From the NCBI GenBank assembly GCA_001800135.1, contig MGUU01000001.1, positions 1 through 35,001 of the forward strand: 35,001 nucleotides of DNA, in the 5' to 3' direction. Shown piece by piece: positions 27,196 through 33,977 of this stretch. The notes beneath the pieces were generated by a model. That model was not told the DNA's origin, searched no databases, and was given only the letters and a program-made list of their open reading frames with translations. Within the stretch, counting starts at the first letter, position 1. Each line of letters starts with the position of its first letter. The DNA is from Elusimicrobia bacterium RIFCSPLOWO2_02_FULL_39_32 (GTDB taxonomy: Bacteria > Elusimicrobiota > Elusimicrobia > 2-02-FULL-39-32). The position numbers and the translations under genes were made by a program.

Positions 27196-28188
27196 ATGTT
27201 TGCGCAAAGAAAAGTTTTTATTTTTGTTTTTCTTTATTTAACTCTTTTCCCGCCTTATTTAATAAGCACATTAAAAAGCTCAACTCGTTCAGTCGTCATT
27301 CTGGAAAAATTGAATATTCCGGTAACTTCAAAGATTAAGAACATTAAAGTTTGGATGCCTATCCCAGCCCAAGATTTTTATCAAAGCACTAAAATCTTAA
27401 AAATAGAATCTGATCTTCCTTATAAAATAAGCGAGGAGCTTAATTATAAAAATAGATTTTTATTTTTTGAAAATAGGGAACCTGTGGAAACTGGAATTTT
27501 TAATATTAAGGTGAGTTATCAAGTTTTAAGAAAAGAACAAACTCCAAGGACCTCAAAAAATAAATCCAACAATTTTGAAAAAAATGAAAAGGGTTCAATT
27601 CTGAAATTTTTGGAACCTAGAGGATTGGAAATGGCCGATGATGAAATTAAAAGAATTGCAGAGGAGAATACCAAAGGAATTAATGACCCTTTAGAAAAAG
27701 CAAGAGCCATTTACCAGTATGTTCTTAAGTTTATGAAATACGATAAATCTGGCGCCGGGTGGGGAAGGGGTGACGCAGTTTATGCCTGCAAAGTAGGTAA
27801 AGGCAACTGCACTGATTTCCATTCCTTATTTATTTCTTTAGCTAGAGCGGTTCATATTCCGGCAAGGTTTCGCATGGGGGTCCCTTTGCCAAAGGAAAGC
27901 GAGGGTGATCTTTCCAGCGCTTATCATTGTTGGGCAGAATTTTATAATGATGAGCTTGGATGGATACCGGTAGATATTTCTGAAGCCTGGAAGAATTCCA
28001 ATAAAGCAAACTATTTTTTTGGCAATTTAGACTCAGACCGTATTTTACTTACCACCGGCAGAGAAATCGTTCTTGAACCAAAACAGAATGGGCCGGCTCT
28101 TAATTTTATTTCTCAACCCTATGTGGAAATTGACGGCAACCCTACTTCGGACTATGCTCTAGCCAGGATTTATAAAAAACATTCTTAA
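27196..28188 (+). CDS. Transglutaminase-like (cysteine-protease fold) domain protein, probably exported
   Basis: The first 25 residues are a basic-hydrophobic segment that should act as a signal peptide or anchor. From about residue 165 a transglutaminase-like domain shows the full catalytic triad: Cys205 in GKGNCTDFHSLFISLAR, His244 in AYHCWAEFY and Asp260 in WIPVDISEAWK. Such bacterial domains usually act as proteases or amidases, often at the envelope; the substrate is unknown. Its ATG overlaps a chance-looking TATAAT, no ribosome binding site is seen, and the start is therefore uncertain. It appears to stand alone. Confidence 0.85.
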   Translation: MFAQRKVFIFVFLYLTLFPPYLISTLKSSTRSVVILEKLNIPVTSKIKNIKVWMPIPAQDFYQSTKILKIESDLPYKISEELNYKNRFLFFENREPVETGIFNIKVSYQVLRKEQTPRTSKNKSNNFEKNEKGSILKFLEPRGLEMADDEIKRIAEENTKGINDPLEKARAIYQYVLKFMKYDKSGAGWGRGDAVYACKVGKGNCTDFHSLFISLARAVHIPARFRMGVPLPKESEGDLSSAYHCWAEFYNDELGWIPVDISEAWKNSNKANYFFGNLDSDRILLTTGREIVLEPKQNGPALNFISQPYVEIDGNPTSDYALARIYKKHS

Positions 28189-28324
28189 ATCCAAATAATT
28201 TTTTATAAGTGCTTTTATCTTAGAAATGGTTTTTTAAGCATGAACTACATATCGAGAAGTAAAAAAGAGATGGCTGTGAAGGCATGAGCAGCCTTTAACG
28301 AAATTAGAGGAGGAGAGAACTTGT

Positions 28325-28942
28325 ATGAATAAGCGAAGCGCATTGATGGTCTTTAGTCTATTATTGGCAGTTGGGGCGCTCCCTATAAGAGCAGCAGAAC
28401 ATCCACACGAACATCCAACAGGAGCTGAACACCCGACTCCTCAAACCCAATCTTCTGATGTGAAGAAAGAACATCCTGATCAGGCAAAAGAGCGCCCACA
28501 GTCAGAGGGAAAGTCAGGAGATGCGGCAGCTAAAGAACACCCCAAAGAAAAAAAAGAACATCCTAAAGAGCATCCTAAAAAAGGAGTTAAAGAAAAAGCG
28601 TTTCAGGATCAGTATGAGAAAGTTGTAAAAGATTATTTAGATCAGGCATCATCTAAAACAGGCGGGGTCTATACCATTAAAGATGAGGTTGCGAATAAAG
28701 AATGGAATCTTAAATTGACTAAAGTTCATAAATCTAAAATTTGCATGTTACAGGCGAATAAAGTTTGTTTTGCCTGCGCTGATTTTCAAGAAGTGAATGG
28801 AAAATCAAAGTTAGATTTAGACTTTTATGCGGATAAGGCGGAAGATGGAACGATTGCCATTAATAAAGTATTAATCCATAAAGTCAATGGAAAACCCAGA
28901 TTCACTTATGACAGCCAAAACAACATGGTTCCAGTAAAATAG
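28325..28942 (+). CDS. Secreted Glu-His-Pro repeat protein with a cysteine-containing C-terminal domain
   Basis: I do not recognise a characterised family. The 205-residue protein has a signal peptide (about 1-24, cleaved at RAA). Residues 25-84 form a low-complexity region with seven EHP tripeptides (25, 29, 35, 49, 71, 78, 82) and one ERP, plus many Lys; the His density suggests metal binding. Residues about 92-205 form a compact domain with a C-x7-C-x2-C set (Cys140, 148, 151). AGAGGAGGAGAG (28306-28317) is a strong ribosome binding site. The 136-base gap upstream can form GGCTG/CAGCC or AAGGC/GCCTT hairpins (28272-28295). A redox gene, ccdA, follows. I recall similar EHP-rich proteins from Omnitrophota-like genomes. 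Confidence 0.75.
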   Translation: MNKRSALMVFSLLLAVGALPIRAAEHPHEHPTGAEHPTPQTQSSDVKKEHPDQAKERPQSEGKSGDAAAKEHPKEKKEHPKEHPKKGVKEKAFQDQYEKVVKDYLDQASSKTGGVYTIKDEVANKEWNLKLTKVHKSKICMLQANKVCFACADFQEVNGKSKLDLDFYADKAEDGTIAINKVLIHKVNGKPRFTYDSQNNMVPVK

Positions 28943-28953
28943 AAAAAGTTTGT

Positions 28954-29005
28954 ACTCCAGAACCAACATTAAATACCTTAAATTCGATGTTGGTTCTGGA
29001 GTTTT
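28954..29005 (+). terminator. 16-bp perfect hairpin: terminator of the EHP gene and/or cover of the ccdA ribosome binding site
   Basis: Positions 28954-28969 are the exact inverse of 28987-29002, with 17 bases of loop, and a T-run at 29002-29005. This looks like a terminator. The right arm also contains GGAG (28998-29001), which lies six bases before the first possible ccdA ATG at 29008, so the stem would hide that site. Confidence 0.7.
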
Positions 29006-29007
29006 AA

Positions 29008-29775
29008 ATGCTCATTTATGAAGATGTCGAGCAAACAAGAAAGGATATGGATCATCTCTCTTTTTTTACAGCTTTTATAGCTGGGATAGTTTCTTTTTTA
29101 TCCCCTTGCGTGTTGCCTCTAATCCCAGGATATATCTCTTTTGTTTCTGGTTTGTCTTTAGAGGAGATTTCCAAGGGGGCTGAACAATCTTTTCTGGTTA
29201 AAAAAGTTGGTTTTGGAACTTTAGCTTTTGTCGCTGGATTTTCTTTGGTTTTTACTCTCTTGGGCGCATCTGCAAGTTTAGCTGGACAATGGCTCTCGCG
29301 ATATCTAACTATTATTAGTAAAATTGCCGGAGTTGTAATCATTTTTTTTGGCCTGCACACCATGGGATTATTAAAACTGCGCTGGCTTTTTTATGAAAAA
29401 AGATTCCAACTTTCTAAAATTCCAATAGGCTTATTAGGCTCTTTTGTCATGGGTCTTGCCTTTGCCTTTGGCTGGACTCCTTGCATTGGCCCAATCTTGG
29501 CTGGGATCCTTGCTTTAGCCGCAACTCAAAGCACTGTGGTTCAGGGAACTCTATTATTACTAATTTATTCTCTTGGATTAGGGATCCCTTTTATTTTAGC
29601 TGGATTTGGAATGAATTATTTTTTGAGATTTTTTAATCGTTACAAGCGGTTCATTCGTTTAGGGGAAATATTTTCAGGACTTTTATTGGTATTTATTGGC
29701 GGGCTTATCTTTAGCAATCGTCTGACTGCTATTTTAAAATATCTTCCCAGTTGGTTTTATAGTTTTTCTCTTTGA
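29008..29775 (+). CDS. ccdA: CcdA/DsbD-type thiol-disulfide transport membrane protein
   Basis: CcdA moves reducing power from cytoplasmic thioredoxin across the membrane, for cytochrome c maturation or other extracytoplasmic thiol proteins. Six hydrophobic helices and both redox cysteines are present: Cys34 in FLSPCVLPLIPGYISFVSG and Cys159 in GWTPCIGPILAG. Counted from the ATG at 29008 it has 255 residues; most CcdA proteins would start at the ATG at 29047 (MDHLSFFTAFIAG). The first start has GGAG at good spacing, the second has AAGGA too close. No cytochrome c maturation genes are nearby; the cysteine-containing EHP protein upstream is a possible client. Confidence 0.9.
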   Translation: MLIYEDVEQTRKDMDHLSFFTAFIAGIVSFLSPCVLPLIPGYISFVSGLSLEEISKGAEQSFLVKKVGFGTLAFVAGFSLVFTLLGASASLAGQWLSRYLTIISKIAGVVIIFFGLHTMGLLKLRWLFYEKRFQLSKIPIGLLGSFVMGLAFAFGWTPCIGPILAGILALAATQSTVVQGTLLLLIYSLGLGIPFILAGFGMNYFLRFFNRYKRFIRLGEIFSGLLLVFIGGLIFSNRLTAILKYLPSWFYSFSL

Positions 29776-29856
29776 ACTCATATTTTATTGAAGGATGAGC
29801 CCCAGTGTGAGGAAACCTACGCTATTTATTTGGCGTTTGGCGTCTGATTTTTACCA

Positions 29857-30618
29857 ATGAAAATAGGTGTGGTTATAATTTTCCTTAGCCTCACTTTTTT
29901 TTTGGAGTTTCTTTTTCCCTTATTTCAAGCGCGTTCAAAACGGATGCGGCATGCCTTAATCAATCTTACATTTGGAGTTTTTAATGCTTTTTTGGTTGGT
30001 TTTTTATTTTCCAGTCTTACGGTTTTTATTAGTCAATGGTCAGAGCTAAACCATTTTGGATTGTTGCATTGGATGAACGCGTCCCCTCTTTTTTCCGGCT
30101 GCATCGCTTTTATTTTATTTGATGTTTGGATGTATGTTTGGCATAGAATCAATCATCGGGTTCCATTTTTTTGGGCTTTTCACCGCATGCACCATACAGA
30201 CTTAAGCGTAGATTCTACCACAGCCTTTAGGTTTCATACGGGAGAAATTGTTTTATCTTCTCTAATGCGATTGGCTGTTATTCCTTTAATAGGGATCAAT
30301 CTTAATGTTCTTATGCTTTATGAAATTTGTCTTCAGCCCATTATTATTTTGCACCATAGCAATCTTAAAATCCCTGAAAACTGGGATAGAGCTTTTCGTT
30401 TTTTAATTGTTACGCCTAACATGCACAGGGTGCATCATTCTCAAATAAGGGAAGAGACTAATTCAAATTATGCCAGCATATTTTCACTCTGGGATCGTCT
30501 AGGCAAAACATTCCAAAAGAGGTCTGAATTTAAAACTTTGGTATTTGGTTTGCCTGAATTTACTTTAAAGTCTTCTCAAAGTTTTTTTGGGATGGTAAAG
30601 ACTCCATTTTTTTCATAG
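29857..30618 (+). CDS. Fatty acid hydroxylase/sterol desaturase family membrane enzyme
   Basis: The 253-residue protein has several membrane helices and the histidine boxes that bind two iron ions: WHRINH (His96, His100), FHRMHHTD (His109, 112, 113), HH at 166-167, and MHRVHHSQ (His190, 193, 194). This family hydroxylates or desaturates lipids using oxygen. The exact lipid is unknown. It is followed five bases later by a glycosyltransferase-like gene. The 81-base upstream gap holds short repeats (ACGC/GCGT) with no named motif. Confidence 0.9.
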   Translation: MKIGVVIIFLSLTFFLEFLFPLFQARSKRMRHALINLTFGVFNAFLVGFLFSSLTVFISQWSELNHFGLLHWMNASPLFSGCIAFILFDVWMYVWHRINHRVPFFWAFHRMHHTDLSVDSTTAFRFHTGEIVLSSLMRLAVIPLIGINLNVLMLYEICLQPIIILHHSNLKIPENWDRAFRFLIVTPNMHRVHHSQIREETNSNYASIFSLWDRLGKTFQKRSEFKTLVFGLPEFTLKSSQSFFGMVKTPFFS

Positions 30619-30623
30619 AAAAA

Positions 30624-31253
30624 ATGGATTTTCAACTTGTTATTTTCATTAAAGCGCCAGTTCCGGGGAAAGTTAAGACCAGACTGGTTCCTCCTTTAAC
30701 TTTTGAGCAAGCGGCAGGCGCTTATAAAGGTTGGGCACAAGATTTATATAAAAGGTTTTCTTCTTTAAAATCTTTGAAAGTTCAGATCGCTTATAAGCCT
30801 CATGCAGATTTCCCTACTCCAGAATGGTTAAACCCTAAAAAATTACTTTTCGGTGGTCTTCTGGAGGAAATCCCATTTTTTTTGCAAAAAGGGAAAAATT
30901 TGGGAGAAAGATTAAACCATGCTTTTAACCATACTTTTAAGGAGGGATCAAAAGCAGCAGTTATCATTGGTTCAGATTCTCCTGGTCTTCCCTTAGCTTA
31001 TATTAAAGAGGCATTCCATGCTTTAAATAAAGCTGATTTAGTCCTAGGCCCTAGTTTGGATGGGGGATATTATTTAGTTGCTTTAAAACATGGGGTGGAA
31101 AGTCTTAAATTATTTAAAAATGTTATTTGGTCTAGTTCCTTTGTATTAGAAAAAACGCTTGAGAATGCAAAGAAATTGAATTTAAAAGTTCATCTTTTGC
31201 CTGAATATTTTGACATAGATGAACCTAATGATTTGCAGTTTCTTAATTTATAA
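30624..31253 (+). CDS. TIGR04282-type glycosyltransferase-like protein (DUF2064)
   Basis: The 209-residue protein fits the DUF2064/TIGR04282 family, related to nucleotidyl- and glycosyltransferases. It has the KAPVPGKVKTRLVPPLT start (residues 10-26), GSDSPGLP at 116-123 and GPSLDGGYYLVAL at 142-154. Members commonly sit beside TIGR04283 glycosyltransferases, as here, and both have been named for arsenosugar biosynthesis, but no arsenic methyltransferase or radical SAM partner is visible in this window, so the arsenosugar role is only a family label. Confidence 0.88.
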   Translation: MDFQLVIFIKAPVPGKVKTRLVPPLTFEQAAGAYKGWAQDLYKRFSSLKSLKVQIAYKPHADFPTPEWLNPKKLLFGGLLEEIPFFLQKGKNLGERLNHAFNHTFKEGSKAAVIIGSDSPGLPLAYIKEAFHALNKADLVLGPSLDGGYYLVALKHGVESLKLFKNVIWSSSFVLEKTLENAKKLNLKVHLLPEYFDIDEPNDLQFLNL

Positions 31254-31332
31254 TATTTGATTGAGTAGAAAAGAGCAAGAAATTTTCAATATTCGGGTTC
31301 AAGGATCTAGGTAGAAAATAGGTTAATCTCTT

Positions 31333-32028
31333 ATGGAACTTCATTTAATATCGCTCATCATCCCTGTATTTAATGAAGAGAGTTTGATTGAAGAAGAGAT
31401 CAAAGTTCTTCGGCAAGTTTCCACCCTACTTCCCATTGAAATTATTGTTGTGGATGGAGGCAGTTCTGATGGCACAGTGGAAATTGCGGAAAGAACTGCG
31501 GATCGTCTTATTTCTTCTCCTTTAAAAAATAGGAGCTCTCAGATGCGTTTAGGCGCAGAAGCGGCAAAGGGAGAGCTTTTAATTTTTCTGCATGCGGATA
31601 CTAGACTGCCTTTGGATTGGCAAAAAGCAGTTATAAGCTGTTTTGAATCTAAAGGTCAAAAAGTTGTGGCTGGAGCGTTTAAGTTAAAATTTAATTCTGA
31701 TAGCTCTATCTATAAATTGATCGCTTTTTTGGCAAATTGTAGAACTCAAATCACTGGTGTGCCTCAAGGGGATCAGGCGTTATTTGTGAGCAGCCAAGCT
31801 TATAAAGAATCCGGAGGATTCCCTCAAGTTCCATTAATGGAAGAATATCTTTTTATTCCGAATTTAAGAAAGTTGGGTTCTATTAAAATATTGAATCAGG
31901 AAATTTTGTCTTCTGTACGGAGATATGTAAAAAATGGGCCATTTCGTAATTCATTTAAGAATTCATTTTTGGTCTTATTATTTTATCTTGGAGTTTCGCC
32001 GAAAAGATTGGCAACTTGGTATAATTAA
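31333..32028 (+). CDS. TIGR04283-type family 2 glycosyltransferase
   Basis: The 231-residue protein starts with a GT-A fold: LISLIIPVFNEESLIEEEI, DGGSSDGTVEIAE (41-53) and the metal-binding LIFLHADTRLP (83-93). GVPQGDQALFVS and FPQVPLMEEY in the middle, and a hydrophobic end (FLVLLFYLGVSPKRLATWY), match TIGR04283 proteins. It probably transfers a sugar from a nucleotide donor at the membrane. It pairs with the gene upstream across an 80-base gap. Confidence 0.88.
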   Translation: MELHLISLIIPVFNEESLIEEEIKVLRQVSTLLPIEIIVVDGGSSDGTVEIAERTADRLISSPLKNRSSQMRLGAEAAKGELLIFLHADTRLPLDWQKAVISCFESKGQKVVAGAFKLKFNSDSSIYKLIAFLANCRTQITGVPQGDQALFVSSQAYKESGGFPQVPLMEEYLFIPNLRKLGSIKILNQEILSSVRRYVKNGPFRNSFKNSFLVLLFYLGVSPKRLATWYN

Positions 32029-32134
32029 TGCCTTAAACCGAGATTATGCATTAGGAAATGGAATTTTACAAAAAATATGGGTCATCTTTCGTCACAAAAA
32101 AGTTCGACCGTACTCATAACTAAATGGAGAGAGT

Positions 32135-33859
32135 ATGAATAAAGATAACTGTCTTGAGCTTCCAAAAGAAGAAGAGATGTTTTTACATGGTCATGAAAAG
32201 GCTTATCTTCAAGGATTAAAAACTTTGGAGCGAATCGGCTTTGCCAAAAAATTATGGGCTAAAGATCCTGCGCTTTGGAAGAATGAGCCGCAGCATCAAA
32301 AGATCATAAAAAATTCTTTAGGCTGGCTTTTTGTTGCAGATAAGGTTTTAGAGAATTTGGATGAACTGCTTAATTTTACAGAAGAGGTTAAAAAAGATGG
32401 AGTTGAACAACTCCTTTTATTGGGAATGGGGGGGTCTAGCCTAGCTCCAGAGCTTTTCCGTTTAAGTTTGCCTGTTAAACCAGGTTTTCCTAAATTGTAT
32501 GTTTTAGACAGCACAGATCCAGACTGGATCAGTGAGGTTGAGACTTCTTTAAGATTAGATAAAACGCTTTTTATTTTTGCCAGTAAATCAGGAACTACCA
32601 TTGAGCCTTTAAGTTTTTTCAATTATTTCTATAACAGAGTTAAAGAAAATGGAAATCAGTTTGTGGCAATTACTGATCAAGGCACGTTCCTAGAGAATTT
32701 AGCCAAAGAAAAAGGCTTTAGGAAAATTTTTTTAAACCCTGGAGATATTGGAGGACGTTTCTCCGCTCTCTCTTATTTTGGCATGGTTCCAGCAGCTTTA
32801 AGCGGGATGAACGTAAAAGAGCTTTTAAAGAGCGCAAAGAAAATGGGTTCGCTTTGCGCGGCACATGTGCCTTTAAAAGAGAATCCAGCTGTAAGGCTAG
32901 GACTATTTTTAGGAGAGCTGGCTAAACTTTCTTTAGATAAAGTGACCTTGGCTTTACCTCAAGAGCTGGAAGCATTTGGTTTGTGGATAGAACAGTTGAT
33001 AGCGGAAAGCAGCGGTAAAGAAGGTAAAGGGATTGTGCCAATTGCGGGAGAATCATTCACTGCCAATAAAAATTATACAGAAGATCGTTGTTTCGTAGCG
33101 ATTCATTATAAAAATAAAGGGGAAATTACCGAATTAGAAAGTTTTCTAAAAAATATAGAGAAAAAATTTCCTTTATTAAAGATCGTTCTAAATCAGCCAG
33201 AGGATTTGGGAGGGGAATTAATTCGTTGGGAAATAGCTACTGCGGCAGCCTGCGCTCTTTTAGGAGTAAACGCATTTGATCAGCCGGATGTTCAATCCGC
33301 AAAAGATATGACTGGAACCATTTTAAAAGAATTAGAAAGCAAAGGCTCATTGCCTAGATTTTTAAGTCACTATGAGGATGAATTTTTTAAAATCACCTTT
33401 AGCGATGTTTCTCTTCAAAATATAGAGTTAAACCAAAAGAATTGTTCAGGATTAATAAAAGATTTTTTTGCGCAAATAAATCCGAATGATTATATTGGGC
33501 TTTTGGCTTATCTGCCTTTTAAACTCAGCTTACATGATGAGCTTCAAGATTTAAGAAATTCTTTAAGAGATCAAACTAAAGCAGCTACTTTATTTGGCTA
33601 TGGTCCTAGATATTTACACTCCACTGGACAGCTGCATAAAGGGGGAGCGAATACAGGAGTTTTTTTAATTTTGACTCAAGAACCAAATAAAGAATTGCCT
33701 ATTCCAGGAAAAAAATATTCATTTAAAGATTTAGAAATGGCGCAAGCTTTAGGGGACTTTCAAGCTCTAAATAGTAAAGGAAGAAGATGCCTTTATATCC
33801 ATTTAAAGAAAGATGCGCTGGTTTCAATACAAAAACTTAAAACTTATATTATTCCTTAA
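32135..33859 (+). CDS. pgi: Glucose-6-phosphate isomerase, tal-pgi type without the transaldolase part
   Basis: Pgi converts glucose 6-phosphate and fructose 6-phosphate. The protein has two SIS domains with GMGGSSLAPE (97-106), SKSGTTIEP (150-158), GGRFSALS (206-213), AESSGKEGKGIVPI in the middle and HSTGQLHKGG (495-504) near the end. This wording is closest to the isomerase half of bifunctional transaldolase/isomerase proteins, yet here it stands alone at 574 residues. GGAGAG precedes the ATG. It is the last plus-strand protein gene before the repeat and the tRNA. Confidence 0.9.
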   Translation: MNKDNCLELPKEEEMFLHGHEKAYLQGLKTLERIGFAKKLWAKDPALWKNEPQHQKIIKNSLGWLFVADKVLENLDELLNFTEEVKKDGVEQLLLLGMGGSSLAPELFRLSLPVKPGFPKLYVLDSTDPDWISEVETSLRLDKTLFIFASKSGTTIEPLSFFNYFYNRVKENGNQFVAITDQGTFLENLAKEKGFRKIFLNPGDIGGRFSALSYFGMVPAALSGMNVKELLKSAKKMGSLCAAHVPLKENPAVRLGLFLGELAKLSLDKVTLALPQELEAFGLWIEQLIAESSGKEGKGIVPIAGESFTANKNYTEDRCFVAIHYKNKGEITELESFLKNIEKKFPLLKIVLNQPEDLGGELIRWEIATAAACALLGVNAFDQPDVQSAKDMTGTILKELESKGSLPRFLSHYEDEFFKITFSDVSLQNIELNQKNCSGLIKDFFAQINPNDYIGLLAYLPFKLSLHDELQDLRNSLRDQTKAATLFGYGPRYLHSTGQLHKGGANTGVFLILTQEPNKELPIPGKKYSFKDLEMAQALGDFQALNSKGRRCLYIHLKKDALVSIQKLKTYIIP

Positions 33860-33901
33860 CTCAAAATATCTACTTATGATGAGTTTGTTGAATTATTGTT
33901 T

Positions 33902-33932
33902 CGTCATTCCCCGGTCAAGCCGGGGAATGACG
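33902..33932. repeat. REP-like palindrome
   Basis: CGTCATTCCCCGG (33902-33914) and CCGGGGAATGACG (33920-33932) form a perfect 13-bp stem with a five-base loop. No T-run follows on either strand, so it is not a normal terminator. Palindromes of the type GTCATTCCCC are widespread dispersed repeats in bacterial genomes. It lies 43 bases after pgi and 85 bases before the tRNA. Confidence 0.7.
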
Positions 33933-33977
33933 AGCACATGCGAATATTTTAACAGACTTAAGGATAGCTTATGCCTT

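Noticed and set aside
27192-27198. TATAAT overlapping the ATG of the transglutaminase-like gene, as a third leaderless promoter
   Set aside because: The start codon lies inside the hexamer, so transcription would begin downstream of it, and there is no -35 box at the right distance.
31934-32119. Small open frame of 61 codons across the end of the TIGR04283 gene
   Set aside because: The glycosyltransferase keeps a normal family C-terminus in its own frame, and the small frame has no ribosome binding site or recognisable sequence.
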